DNA of 64,000 bases from Salibacterium lacus (GCF_042684865.1 NZ_JBHUML010000002.1:1860001-1924000), one strand, 5' to 3'; positions 48,344 through 57,599 are shown, numbered from the stretch's first letter. Translations and numbers: made by a program. The notes: generated by a model not told the origin, from the letters alone.

Positions 48344-50004
48344 GATGTCATGCCTCCATTACGCGGGGCAACAGAGGCTGCCTCTTCACTGGATGAGTCT
48401 GCATCACTTTCCTCGTTCTCTTCATTACTTTCTGTGTTTTCTTCCTCGGTTCCACCGGCATCACCTTCTTCTGAACTACCGGAGTCACCGGAGGAGTCCT
48501 GTGAACTTTCCTCAGCCTCCTGCGGGGACTGCACAGAGGCTCCATCCTCGAGGAAGTACTGTCCGCGTGTGATGACAGGTGTCCCTGCTTCGATGTCTGC
48601 TTCAATGGCCGTGAGATCGGACTCTTCCCGCACGACTTCGACAGGTACGAGTTTGGCCTGATTTTCTTCACGGATAAAGACAGAAGACTCTCCGTCCACA
48701 TCAATAACTGAGCTGGTCGGAACAAGAAGTCCATCTGAGACATAGGTCTCGTATAAAAGAATCTCAGCGTAAATGCCGGAACGCAGTTCCCCATTTGGAT
48801 TCTCTACCTGCACTTCCACATTGAACAGACCATTATCGTTGGAAGAATCAGCGATATAAGTCACAGTGCCGGTTCTTGTCTGTTCAATAGATGGAAAGCG
48901 CACATCCATCTCCGTCCCTTCTTCAAAACTGGACAGCTGCTCTTCGGTAACTGCTGCTGTCGCATTCAGCGTATTCATTTCACCAATGGTGATCATCGCA
49001 TCCTGCTGGGAATAATATTCCCCGGGATTGACCGCCACCGTCAGCACCCTGCCGGAACTTGGCGCCGTTACTACCGCATCCTGAAGGTTATCTTCAGCCT
49101 GCTGCACAGCCTGCCGCTGCTGTTCCACACTGGCCTGGGCGTTTTCAGTATTTCCTTGTGCTTCATCTACGGAAGCATTCGATGATTCAATTCCCGCGCG
49201 GATTTCCTTCTTTGAATCCCGGGCCTGCTGCAGGTTGGATCTTGCTGTTTCCACCTGGGACTGCAGCTGCTCGATGTTATATTCCTGCTTGGTCTGTTCC
49301 AAACTGTTCTCCGCTTCTGTGACGCTGTCACGGGCATCTTCCACGGCATTTTCCGCGTTCTCGAGCTCCTGCTCTGAAATTAAGCCTTCATCATAAAGCT
49401 GCTGGCTGCGGTCCCGCTCATTTTGTGCTGTCTGAAGATTACGCTCAGCGGTCTGAAGAGCCTGTTCCGCGTTTTCAATCTCATCACCGCGGTTCTCGCG
49501 GGCCTGCTCCAGGTCAATCTGCGCCCGGTTAAGCTGCTCTTTTGCCTGACGTATAGAGTGATCAGCGCTTTCCAGTTGTGCCTGTTGCTGCTCCACGCCG
49601 GCTGCCGCTCCTCTCTCGCCGGCTTCTGAAACCGCGACGTTACTCTGCGCAGCCCGCAGTGCAGCGCGCTCCTGCTCCAATGCGTTACGCAGAGAAGAGT
49701 CGTCCAGCCGCGCCAGCACCTGCCCCTGCTCAACCTGCTCGCCTTCTTCCACGAGCACTTCTGTGACATCGGCTGTCAATTCAGGAGTGAGCGACACTTC
49801 CGAGAGCGACTGTGTCGTTGCGTTGACAATACGCTCCCCTGTCAGGTCTCCGATCTCAGCTTGCTGTGTTTCCACCGTTACGCTTTCCTGCTGCGAATCC
49901 ACTTCAGCCGACTGACATCCTGCGATCACCATGATCAACAGGAGGCCGGCTGACAATGTCCATGTATGTGATAGTCGTCTTTTCCAACTAAGGCGGCTTT
50001 TCAA
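48340..50004 (-). CDS. RND adaptor (membrane fusion protein), lipoprotein with long coiled coil
   Basis: About 554-residue HlyD/AcrA-type adaptor. A lipoprotein signal (LSAGLLLIMVIAGCQS) anchors it outside the membrane. After the first lipoyl half (ELTADVTEVLVEEGEQVEQG near 85) comes an unusually long coiled-coil hairpin of about 200 residues rich in Glu, Gln and Ala, then the second lipoyl half (VVTAPSSGRVLTVAVNPGEY) and beta-barrel, ending in an acidic Ser/Glu tail. I use TTG 50004, with GGAG nine bases upstream; ATG 50022 is an alternative. A hairpin this long is typical of adaptors that reach a TolC-like partner. Confidence 0.92.
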   Translation of the reverse strand: MKSRLSWKRRLSHTWTLSAGLLLIMVIAGCQSAEVDSQQESVTVETQQAEIGDLTGERIVNATTQSLSEVSLTPELTADVTEVLVEEGEQVEQGQVLARLDDSSLRNALEQERAALRAAQSNVAVSEAGERGAAAGVEQQQAQLESADHSIRQAKEQLNRAQIDLEQARENRGDEIENAEQALQTAERNLQTAQNERDRSQQLYDEGLISEQELENAENAVEDARDSVTEAENSLEQTKQEYNIEQLQSQVETARSNLQQARDSKKEIRAGIESSNASVDEAQGNTENAQASVEQQRQAVQQAEDNLQDAVVTAPSSGRVLTVAVNPGEYYSQQDAMITIGEMNTLNATAAVTEEQLSSFEEGTEMDVRFPSIEQTRTGTVTYIADSSNDNGLFNVEVQVENPNGELRSGIYAEILLYETYVSDGLLVPTSSVIDVDGESSVFIREENQAKLVPVEVVREESDLTAIEADIEAGTPVITRGQYFLEDGASVQSPQEAEESSQDSSGDSGSSEEGDAGGTEEENTESNEENEESDADSSSEEAASVAPRNGGMTS

Positions 50005-50323
50005 TTCCCCCGTCTCCCCCATTCTTTCAATAGTTTTAAAGAGTCTAAAGCCATATACTGCCCCAAACATTATTATAATGCACCTATGTTAAAGGATATC
50101 ATAGAATGCCTACCTCATTCACCGGTCAAAGATTCCCTCCTTGCTTTCAAATGATTATATTACATAACCATTTAAAAACTTAACTATACATCAATATAAG
50201 GCAAAAGAATCATAGGGTCAACTCATGTGCTGTAATTCATAAACTCTTCACATAATTGACTGCAAACATTTCAATCCATATAAAAAGCTGCAAGGATATA
50301 TATGATCCCTGCAGCTTTTATTA

Positions 50324-50490
50324 TTACTGTGCAGCTGCCTGTTGTCCGGAAGATCCTGCAGAGGAGCTTCCTCCTGCTCCCGATGATGCTCCACCTGATG
50401 CTCTTTCGATTCTGCTGCTGATACGGCCGCCGTCAGACCCGGTGAAGCAACAAGCAGTGCAGCCCATCCTGGTTAAAAAATGCGATTCAT
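50324..50490 (-). pseudogene. Decayed TolC-like gene with internal deletion
   Basis: On the minus strand ATG 50490 opens MNRIF, a stop, then PGWAALLVASPGLTAAVSAAE, closely matching the signal peptide of the TolC-like gene at 55671-57059 (MKRIFSAGLAALVASSGMTAAVSAAE). It then jumps, with frame loss, to the C-terminal Gly/Ser/Ala tail of that protein and its stop, and even the terminator (50288-50320) is conserved. About 1.2 kb of the middle is missing. It lies directly upstream of the RND adaptor gene. Confidence 0.9.
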
Positions 50491-50747
50491 GTATTGTTTT
50501 TTCTCCATATGCAGGAAAACACTTTAATATACTTAATTATTTTTCCTTACCAATTAACACTATAACGAATTATCATGCATTTCACCAGAAGGAAAAACCA
50601 AAAATCTGAATACTTTTCCAGTTGTGGACATCTATCTGAAATAACCATCTTTATTTCATAATTATTTCTATAATAGTCCTTTGTTCCTCTTTGAGAGATT
50701 ATAAACCGCAACACAGCAGAGTTACCAATTTTTTTCACAGAAATAAA

Positions 50748-50776
50748 TTGATAATCATTCTCAATTATATTACAAT
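50748..50776 (+). promoter_or_regulatory. SigA promoter of the siderophore operon
   Basis: TTGATA (50748-50753) and TACAAT (50771-50776) are 17 bases apart. Fur boxes overlap both ends, the standard layout for iron repression. Confidence 0.85.
50749..50763 (+). promoter_or_regulatory. Fur box 1
   Basis: TGATAATCATTCTCA matches the Bacillus Fur 7-1-7 consensus TGATAATNATTATCA with one mismatch. It covers the -35 box of the siderophore operon promoter. Confidence 0.88.
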
Positions 50777-50791
50777 TGAGAATAATTATCG
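50777..50791 (+). promoter_or_regulatory. Fur box 2
   Basis: TGAGAATAATTATCG matches the 7-1-7 Fur consensus with two mismatches, directly after the -10 box and 22 bases before the binding-protein start. Confidence 0.8.
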
Positions 50792-50812
50792 ATATAAGGA
50801 GGAATTATAAAG

Positions 50813-51811
50813 ATGATACACGTATTCCAGATGAAGATGATGACAGTTTTGGCCATTCTCACTCTATCCCTTGCCGCATGCGGCCAGTCTGAAGATACAT
50901 CAAGTCAGGGAGAACAGAATGCAGAGCAGGATTCAAAGCAAACAGCAGAGGGAGAGCAGACAGAACAGGACAGTTCCCAGACCATTACATATCTGGGAGA
51001 GGAATATACGGTACCGGCTGATGTGGAGTCGATTGCAACCGCAAGTCTGGAATCAATGGAAGACGCTGCTGTTTTAGGTGTACAGCCGATGGCAACCATT
51101 ACATCTGGTGGAGAAATTCCTGAATATGTAGCAGATGTGATAGAAGGCGCAGAGGATATTGGATCTAAACGGCAGCCAAGCCATGAAAAACTATTGGAAC
51201 TGTCACCGGATGTCATTCTGGGATCATCCAAGTTCCAGGCGGAAGTGACCGAGAACTTAAACAAAGTTGCTCCAATGTTTCCGATCTCCCACATATCATC
51301 AAATTGGGAAGAGAATTTACGATTAATGGGAACATTAACCGGCAATGAAGAACAGGCCGATGACGTCATTTCTCAATATAAGGAAGATGCAGCATCCCTT
51401 CAGGAGGACGTACAGGAAGCTGTTGATGGAAAGGACGTTGTCGTCGTTCGTATCCGCCGCGGCAGCATTTACCTATATCCCGAAGATGTGTATTTTAACC
51501 CCGTTCTTTATCAAGATCTTGGCGTTGAGGTGCCGGAAACCTTAAACGCTGTAGAGGCACAGGAAATGATTACGCTGGAGAAACTGGCGGAGATGAATCC
51601 GGACCACTTATATGTACAATTTGCAGAAACGGAAAACCCGGATTCCCCGGAATACCTTAATGAACTGCAGAATGACACTATTTGGAACAGCATAAACGCC
51701 GTGAAAAACGATCAGGTGTATATCAATTCCATTGATCCAATGGCCCAGGGCGGAACAGCCTGGAGTAAAACGAACTTCCTGGAAGTGGTTCAGGAAACCA
51801 TATTGAAATAA
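50813..51811 (+). CDS. Siderophore ABC transporter binding lipoprotein
   Basis: 332-residue iron-siderophore binding protein of the FatB/YclQ/CeuE group. Signal MKMMTVLAILTLSLAACGQ with an LAAC lipobox, then an acidic linker. The mature domain starts with ITYLGEEYTVPADVESIATA and has two Rossmann-like lobes joined by a long helix; SKRQPSHEKLLELSPDVILG near residue 122 is the typical block. YclQ-type proteins bind petrobactin or other catecholates. It is the first gene of a Fur-controlled operon with two permeases, an ATPase and an esterase. AGGAGG precedes the ATG. Confidence 0.94.
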   Translation: MIHVFQMKMMTVLAILTLSLAACGQSEDTSSQGEQNAEQDSKQTAEGEQTEQDSSQTITYLGEEYTVPADVESIATASLESMEDAAVLGVQPMATITSGGEIPEYVADVIEGAEDIGSKRQPSHEKLLELSPDVILGSSKFQAEVTENLNKVAPMFPISHISSNWEENLRLMGTLTGNEEQADDVISQYKEDAASLQEDVQEAVDGKDVVVVRIRRGSIYLYPEDVYFNPVLYQDLGVEVPETLNAVEAQEMITLEKLAEMNPDHLYVQFAETENPDSPEYLNELQNDTIWNSINAVKNDQVYINSIDPMAQGGTAWSKTNFLEVVQETILK

Positions 51812-51823
51812 GGTGCAGGATTG

Positions 51824-52834
51824 ATGGAGAAGAAAAGACGTATCGTTCCACTCCTCATTATAGGATTATCACCGGTCCTCTTTATGGGGACCATTCTTTT
51901 ATCCATTTCATATGGGGCAAAAGATATTGAACCAGCAGTAATCCAGGAAGCTTTTTTCCATTATGACAGCAGCAACGTCGATCATGCTGTTATTATGACG
52001 GCACGTTTACCAAGAGCGCTCGGAGCAGTTATGGTCGGCGCATTTCTAGCCGTATCAGGTGCGCTTATGCAGGGTATGACAAGAAATTATCTCGCTTCTC
52101 CTTCTATTATGGGAGTGACAGATGGTTCTGCTTTTGTTGTCACATTATGCATGGTTTTCGCCCCCGGTATGGCTTCCTCAACGATGATTCTGTATTCCAT
52201 GCTTGGCTCTGCCCTTGGTGCCGCGATTGTGTTTGGATTCGGTTCCCTGTTACGTAATGGACTGTCCCCTGTTCGGCTTGCCATCATCGGAACCGTCATC
52301 GGCACTTTTTTAAGTAGTTTGTCTTCTGCTGTAGCTTCGTATTTTGAAGTATCACAAACCATCAGCTTCTGGTATAACGCTCGTCTGCATCAATTGAGCA
52401 TGGATCTCCTTTTACTGGGACTGCCGGCCGGGATCATTGGTCTTCTGCTGGCTATTGCTGCCGCCAGGTCTATTACGATACTTGCATTGGGAGATGAGAT
52501 GTCTACCAATTTAGGACAGCGTCCTGTTTTATTAAAAACCGTCACCATGATTTCCGTCATTTTTTTAACAGGAACTGCCGTTGCTTTAGTAGGAAAAATT
52601 GGATTTGTGGGGCTTCTCATCCCGCATATCACCCGCTTCATCGTAGGGGTTGATTATAAATGGGTGATTCCATGCACGGGGATTATAGGAGGCTTTTTTC
52701 TTGGCATGTCGGATCTCCTGAGTCGGCTCATCAATTATCCATTTGAAACGCCGATTGGCGTGGTCACTTCTGTGCTCGGTGTTCCGTTCTTTCTTTACCT
52801 GATTCGGACGAGAGGAGGGAAAAGCCATGTCTAA
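51824..52834 (+). CDS. Siderophore ABC permease 1, FecCD family (YclN/FatD-like)
   Basis: 336-residue membrane permease with about nine to ten segments. It contains TARLPRALGAVMVGAFLAVSGALMQGMTRN near the first third (shown here as the R-x-P-R signature LPRALGAVMVGA) and GFVGLLIPHITRFIVG near 255, the loop that contacts the ATPase. I prefer ATG 51824 over the TTG three bases before it. The stop overlaps the start of the next permease by eight bases. Confidence 0.94.
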   Translation: MEKKRRIVPLLIIGLSPVLFMGTILLSISYGAKDIEPAVIQEAFFHYDSSNVDHAVIMTARLPRALGAVMVGAFLAVSGALMQGMTRNYLASPSIMGVTDGSAFVVTLCMVFAPGMASSTMILYSMLGSALGAAIVFGFGSLLRNGLSPVRLAIIGTVIGTFLSSLSSAVASYFEVSQTISFWYNARLHQLSMDLLLLGLPAGIIGLLLAIAAARSITILALGDEMSTNLGQRPVLLKTVTMISVIFLTGTAVALVGKIGFVGLLIPHITRFIVGVDYKWVIPCTGIIGGFFLGMSDLLSRLINYPFETPIGVVTSVLGVPFFLYLIRTRGGKSHV

Positions 52835-53849
52835 GCACTCCGGCACCTCCCCCCGACGAATTCTGACTGTTCTTTTCACCCTGATTTTGATCATGGTCTT
52901 TATCAGCTTGATGAATGGATCCTATGAATTAACGTTACAGGAAGTGTTCCACACTCTCCTTCAGATGAATGAGAATTCCGATTATCACCTGGTCATTTTT
53001 GAATTCCGCCTCCCACGTATTGTTTTGGCAGGGGCAGTCGGTTTCAGCCTCGGCATCGCAGGCGCTGTCTTACAGGGAATCACCAAAAACGGCCTGGCCG
53101 ATCCTGGAATATTAGGGATCAATGCCGGTGCCGGCACTGCTATTGTCCTGTTCATGTTTGTCTTTCAGGCGCAGGTCACGTCAAGCGGCTGGACCGCGGT
53201 TATGATCAGACCTTTGTTCGGACTGGCCGGTGGATTGGCGGCGGCTTTTATTATTTTTGTGATTGCCAAAAAGAACGGGATTCTCGACCCACAGCGATTG
53301 TTATTAACGGGAATTGCCATTGGGTCAGGTTTTGGAGCACTCACTCTTTATCTATCATTGAAAATGAACGCCTCCGATTTCGAGATGGCCACCGTTTGGC
53401 TCTCAGGAAGCATTTACAATGCAAACTGGATATTTATCGTATCCATTCTGCCCTGGGTTATTGTTCTCACTCCGGTCATCTATAAAAAAGCATCGAAGCT
53501 TGATTATTTCCAGCTCGAAGAAGATAGTATGAAAAGTCTCGGGCTGATGGTGGAAAGAGAAAAAAATATTCTTCTCTTAACGAGTATAGGACTTGTCAGT
53601 GCAAGTGTATCCGTGTCTGGAAGTATTGGCTTTATCGGGCTTATGGCTCCTCACATCGCCAAGCGCATGGTCGGTATTCATCATAGAAACGTCATTCCGG
53701 TCTGCGGCGCGGTTGGGATGCTTCTTGTCATAACATCAGACTTTATTGCCAAGACAGCCTTTGCCCCCATTGAAATTCCCGTTGGCATTGTTATTTCCAT
53801 TATCGGCGTCCCGTATTTTCTCTATTTACTCATGAAAGAAAAAGCATAG
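52827..53849 (+). CDS. Siderophore ABC permease 2, FecCD family (YclO/FatC-like)
   Basis: 340-residue partner permease. FRLPRIVLAGAVGFSLGIAG lies near residue 60 and GFIGLMAPHIAKRMVGIHHR near 265. Together with the first permease it forms the heterodimeric channel. It overlaps the preceding gene by eight bases and is followed after 15 bases by the ATPase gene. Confidence 0.94.
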   Translation: MSKHSGTSPRRILTVLFTLILIMVFISLMNGSYELTLQEVFHTLLQMNENSDYHLVIFEFRLPRIVLAGAVGFSLGIAGAVLQGITKNGLADPGILGINAGAGTAIVLFMFVFQAQVTSSGWTAVMIRPLFGLAGGLAAAFIIFVIAKKNGILDPQRLLLTGIAIGSGFGALTLYLSLKMNASDFEMATVWLSGSIYNANWIFIVSILPWVIVLTPVIYKKASKLDYFQLEEDSMKSLGLMVEREKNILLLTSIGLVSASVSVSGSIGFIGLMAPHIAKRMVGIHHRNVIPVCGAVGMLLVITSDFIAKTAFAPIEIPVGIVISIIGVPYFLYLLMKEKA

Positions 53850-53864
53850 GAGGGAGAATGGACA

Positions 53865-54677
53865 TTGAGCATTCTGCGGACGGACCAAATTGAAGCAAGA
53901 TATGAGAATCATACCGTTTTTAAAGATTTAAATATATCCATTGCTGAAGGAAGGATCACCACGATTATCGGCCCAAATGGTTGCGGCAAATCAACATTGT
54001 TAAAGACCATTGGACGTATATTAAAGCAGACAGGCGGTCAGGTGTTTTTACAGGAAGAAAATTTAAACACTATTCCGACCAGAGAGATTGCAAGGCGCCT
54101 CTCCCTCCTCCCTCAGAACCCTGCAGCCCCCGGAGAGTTAACGGTGGAAGAGTTGATTGCATATGGAAGATACCCTCACCGAAAAAATATAAATAAGCTC
54201 ACGGGCAGAGATCAGGAAATGATCGAGTGGGCGATGGAGTTGACGAAAACCGCGGCATTCCGCTCACGAAGCATCGGCACTCTTTCCGGAGGACAGAAAC
54301 AAAAGGTGTGGCTTGCCATGGCTCTCGCCCAGCATACGAAGGTGCTGCTCCTGGACGAACCGACCACCTACCTGGACATGGCTCACCAACTGGATGTGCT
54401 GCAGATCGTTGAGACGTTAAATCGTGATTATGAATGTTCCGTGGTCATGGTCCTGCATGATATTAACCACGCAGCCCGGTTTTCCCATGAAATGGTTGCA
54501 ATGAAAGAGGGGGAAATAATCGCATCGGGGGAACCAGCTGATATTATGAAGGAAGGTGTATTACGTGACGTCTTTGACATTCAGGCAAGAGTGATGATGG
54601 ACCCCCAAAACGGCGCACCGGTCTGTTATGGATATGAGAGCTTATTCGAACAGGAAAAGCAGCATGCACACAGATAA
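53865..54677 (+). CDS. Siderophore ABC ATPase (YclP/FepC type)
   Basis: 270-residue ATPase. Walker A GPNGCGKSTLLK near residue 38, signature LSGGQKQKVWLAMALA near 140, Walker B VLLLDEPTTYLD near 160 and the H-loop VMVLHDINHAARF near 195. The start is TTG with AGGAGGGAGA upstream. The next gene starts 16 bases later. Confidence 0.95.
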   Translation: MSILRTDQIEARYENHTVFKDLNISIAEGRITTIIGPNGCGKSTLLKTIGRILKQTGGQVFLQEENLNTIPTREIARRLSLLPQNPAAPGELTVEELIAYGRYPHRKNINKLTGRDQEMIEWAMELTKTAAFRSRSIGTLSGGQKQKVWLAMALAQHTKVLLLDEPTTYLDMAHQLDVLQIVETLNRDYECSVVMVLHDINHAARFSHEMVAMKEGEIIASGEPADIMKEGVLRDVFDIQARVMMDPQNGAPVCYGYESLFEQEKQHAHR

Positions 54678-54693
54678 AGGAGGGAACCGTCCC

Positions 54694-55512
54694 GTGAAAA
54701 TGACAGAAATACATCATCCGGATTCACAGATGGAAGAGTGGCTGATAGAGCGGGCAGAAGGAGCGGCGTCTTCCTATAAGCTTTACATATACTCTCCTTC
54801 AGAGCCTGCTCCCTCTGAGGGGTACCCCGTCCTCTATGTGCTGGATGGAAACGCCTTTTTTCAAACCGTATCCGATGCGGTACGGATGCAGTCCAGACGA
54901 CCTGAAGTAACAGGTGTGCATGCATCAGTAGTCGTTGGAATCGGCTATCCAGGAGAAATATTGTTTCATAGAGAGCGACGCTTTTATGATTACACTCCTT
55001 CTGCGGATACCGCGGAGCTTCCCCCTATGCCAAGCGGCAGCTCATGGCCTGAGAACGGGGGAGCTGAACGTTTTCTTCTTTTTCTAAGAGAAACCATACA
55101 ACCGTTTATCAGAGAGCACTGCGTCATCAATCCGGAACATCAAACGATTTTCGGTCACTCTTTAGGAGGCTTATTTGCTCTTTATACGCTGTTCAACAAA
55201 CCTGGCACCTTCCAGGGTTATATCGCAACAAGCCCATCGATTTGGTGGAACCAGCAGGCTGTGTTACAGGGGGAGTCTCCGTTTTTGAATGGGCTTGGAG
55301 ACTACGATGTTTCCATCCGGCTTTTCCTATCAGCCGGCTCATTGGAAAAAGCTCATATGATAACCGATGCAAAAGCACTATCATCCCGTTTAAAACCATA
55401 TAACACTCCCGGCTTTCAAACTCAGTACATAGAAGGGCACGAAGAGAACCACATGTCCATCGTGCCCACTATACTAAGCAGGGCTCTCCGCTTTACTCAA
55501 CAGACACTATAA
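54694..55512 (+). CDS. Siderophore esterase-like alpha/beta hydrolase
   Basis: 272-residue serine hydrolase of the IroE/Fes/BesA-type esterase group. The nucleophile elbow is GHSLGGLFALYTLF near residue 160; YPVLYVLDGNAFFQTVSDAV near 45 and a His in GHEENHMSIVPT near 250 complete the likely triad. No signal peptide, so it should act in the cytoplasm on imported ferric siderophores carrying ester bonds (for instance trilactones such as bacillibactin). I start at GTG 54694, nine bases after AGGAGG, instead of a longer frame inside the ATPase gene. It is the last gene of the Fur-controlled operon. Confidence 0.9.
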   Translation: MKMTEIHHPDSQMEEWLIERAEGAASSYKLYIYSPSEPAPSEGYPVLYVLDGNAFFQTVSDAVRMQSRRPEVTGVHASVVVGIGYPGEILFHRERRFYDYTPSADTAELPPMPSGSSWPENGGAERFLLFLRETIQPFIREHCVINPEHQTIFGHSLGGLFALYTLFNKPGTFQGYIATSPSIWWNQQAVLQGESPFLNGLGDYDVSIRLFLSAGSLEKAHMITDAKALSSRLKPYNTPGFQTQYIEGHEENHMSIVPTILSRALRFTQQTL

Positions 55513-55628
55513 ATAAAGTGTATCTTTTCTTAGACGGAGCTGGGCGTTTCGGACATGTACCCCACAGCCTCCCGCGCCCAAATTCCTTCAGAAATATCAC
55601 AGAATTCTATTTCTACAAGGAGCCATAA

Positions 55629-55668
55629 TAAAAGCTGCAAGGATATGTATGATCCCTGCAGCTTTTAT
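55629..55668 (-). terminator. Terminator of the TolC-like gene
   Basis: TAAAAGCTGCA (55629-55639) pairs with TGCAGCTTTTA (55658-55668). The same hairpin occurs at 50285-50320 after the decayed copy. Confidence 0.85.
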
Positions 55669-55670
55669 TA

Positions 55671-57059
55671 TTACTGTGCCGCTGCCTGTTGTCCGGAAGA
55701 TCCTGCAGAGGAGCTTCCTCCTGCTCCCGACGATGCTCCGGCCGAAGCGCCGCCGGACTGCTGTACGAGACCGTCCTGCATCGCTTTAATCTGTTCATTA
55801 ACAAGATATAGATTCCATCGTGCGGAAGTCAGTTCCTGTTCAGCCTGATCAACCTGAATACCGGTCTGTTCATACTCAGCGTGAGGAATTACGCCGATAT
55901 CAGCCTGGATGCGGAGGTCCTCTACATCAGCTTCGGCATAACTCACTTCATCGCGGGCCTGAAGTACAGCCTGGTACTGCGTCTGCGCTTCCTGGAACGT
56001 GCTGTTTATGGAAGTCCTCAGATTCTGCCGCAGCTGCGTGATATTTTCCTGTTCTGTTTCCACGCTGATGTCAGCCTGTTCTTCTTCAAACCGGGTCGCG
56101 TCTTCATCATTACGTGTCTGCTCCCGGTTGTACTCAGCAAGCTCGAGCGCTTCCTGAGCGTTCTGCAGGCTGAACGAATCCTCTATAAGTGTTTCGGTTT
56201 CCGTTGTCTGCTCAATCGGCTCGAGTTCTCCCATCTCCGGTGCTTTGAGCGTCAGGTCTTCATGATAAACAATCCCGATATCGAGCGCAAACATCGCAAG
56301 ATCATGATTGTACTGCGAACGCGCGTCGGCGAGATTGTTCTGCAGCCGTCTCACTTCCCGCTGCGACGTCTCGTATTCACTTTCCGGTGCGGTGCCGATT
56401 TCGACCTGGCGCTCTACATTGGACGTCTGCTGCTTCTGATTTTCAAGAGAAGCCTGCGTCATCTCGATTTGATTCTCCTGCATAATCAGCTGTACAAAGG
56501 TGGATTTCGCGGAAAGCTCTGCACTCCGGTGCGCCTCCTCCCTGTTGTAACGAAGCTGGATTTCATCGGAGTTCTGCTTCCGGATGGAATCTTCCAGGTT
56601 ATCCAGATTGTCCTCCATGTCCTCTATTTGATTCTGCAGTTCAAGTCTTGTTTGAAAAGTCCGCTGACCCGTTTCATCTTGAACATCCCGCAGATCATCC
56701 ATTTGATCCTCTAAATCTTCCAAATCATCCTGCAGGTCACTGTAATCGTCTTCCGAACTTTCCAGCTGGCTTCGTATGTTATCCAGCCGGTAATTCATCA
56801 GAATCAACGATGAATTATCATTCAAGGCCGCATCCACTGCATCTTCCATTGTTAACATCTGCACAAGGTCTTCCTGTGATGATTCATTGTCTGTCTGTTC
56901 ATTTTCATTATTGGATTCCGGGTTTTCCGATGCCGTTTCTTCAGACTGTCCGGTTTCTTCCTGTTGCTGCTGACTTTCGGTTTCTGCCGCCGACACTGCC
57001 GCTGTCATCCCCGAAGAAGCAACGAGCGCCGCCAACCCTGCAGAAAAAATCCGTTTCAT
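55671..57059 (-). CDS. TolC-like coiled-coil efflux protein in a Gram-positive
   Basis: 462-residue secreted protein. ATG 57059 has GGGGAGG five bases upstream; the signal KRIFSAGLAALVASSGMTAA is cleaved near AVSAAE. After an acidic linker come two TolC-type alpha-hairpin repeats: MLTMEDAVDAALNDNSSLIL, then a coiled coil to about 235, and FSLQNAQEALELAEYNREQT, then a second coiled coil to about 430. The C-terminus is a Gly/Ser/Ala-rich tail. TolC proteins normally form outer-membrane channels, which these cells lack. With an RND pump and a long-hairpin adaptor 5 kb away it may build a periplasm-like conduit through the wall. Confidence 0.9.
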   Translation of the reverse strand: MKRIFSAGLAALVASSGMTAAVSAAETESQQQQEETGQSEETASENPESNNENEQTDNESSQEDLVQMLTMEDAVDAALNDNSSLILMNYRLDNIRSQLESSEDDYSDLQDDLEDLEDQMDDLRDVQDETGQRTFQTRLELQNQIEDMEDNLDNLEDSIRKQNSDEIQLRYNREEAHRSAELSAKSTFVQLIMQENQIEMTQASLENQKQQTSNVERQVEIGTAPESEYETSQREVRRLQNNLADARSQYNHDLAMFALDIGIVYHEDLTLKAPEMGELEPIEQTTETETLIEDSFSLQNAQEALELAEYNREQTRNDEDATRFEEEQADISVETEQENITQLRQNLRTSINSTFQEAQTQYQAVLQARDEVSYAEADVEDLRIQADIGVIPHAEYEQTGIQVDQAEQELTSARWNLYLVNEQIKAMQDGLVQQSGGASAGASSGAGGSSSAGSSGQQAAAQ

Positions 57060-57182
57060 GTTTTCCTCCCCTATCTGCAAGAAATTATTGTTTAGATTTC
57101 TTAATAGTTTCCTTTACTAATCAATTGCTATTATAACGTAAATACACGGGAAGGAAAATAAAAAAGGTATTATATTTCTGTG

Positions 57183-57218
57183 AAAAAATGCCGCGGGCGT
57201 TTACCCTTCCCGTGGCAT
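57183..57218 (-). terminator. Terminator of the 100-residue protein gene
   Basis: ATGCCGCGGG (57188-57197) pairs with CCCGTGGCAT (57209-57218) with one G-T pair; on the minus strand TTTTTT follows. Confidence 0.88.
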
Positions 57219-57233
57219 GTAGAACATTATTCA

Positions 57234-57536
57234 TTATTGCTGCAGCGCACATTCTTTTGAAGTAAACAGATATATGCTGCTTTCCTCTTTTTTCACATGG
57301 AGAGTTTCTGTCAGCGCTTCTGCAAAAAACGGAAGCTGATATCCTTTGCATCTGGACGGATTTTCCTGGCTCCGGATCACGTATTGCGCGCCAAGGTGAG
57401 GGAAGAACTCAAACGTTTCCCACTCGTTTTCAAACATTTCAGCTGCTACGATTCGTGCAACAATGTCTGCCAAGTCTTTGTTAACCACTTCTTGAACATG
57501 GCTGCTCATATAAGTAGAGAAAGCTGAATCATTCAT
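57234..57536 (-). CDS. 100-residue protein, paralogue A
   Basis: 100-residue soluble protein. It shares with the gene at 59767-60069 the same length and the blocks FEFF, QYV(I/L)RSQ-NP-RCKGYQ(L/V)P and HVKKEE/YVKKDE, a lone conserved Cys being in RCKGYQ. The N-terminal half is helical and amphipathic (VVNKDLADIVARIVAAEMFE). It looks somewhat like the DUF960 group of Firmicutes, without certainty. AGGAGATAGG precedes its ATG. The role is unknown; the pair brackets the sigma factor and flavin reductase genes. Confidence 0.8.
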   Translation of the reverse strand: MNDSAFSTYMSSHVQEVVNKDLADIVARIVAAEMFENEWETFEFFPHLGAQYVIRSQENPSRCKGYQLPFFAEALTETLHVKKEESSIYLFTSKECALQQ

Positions 57537-57599
57537 GACCTATCTCCTTTTCTAATCAAAGACTACTTTCTCATTGTAGTAAAAATAATAGAAATGTAT

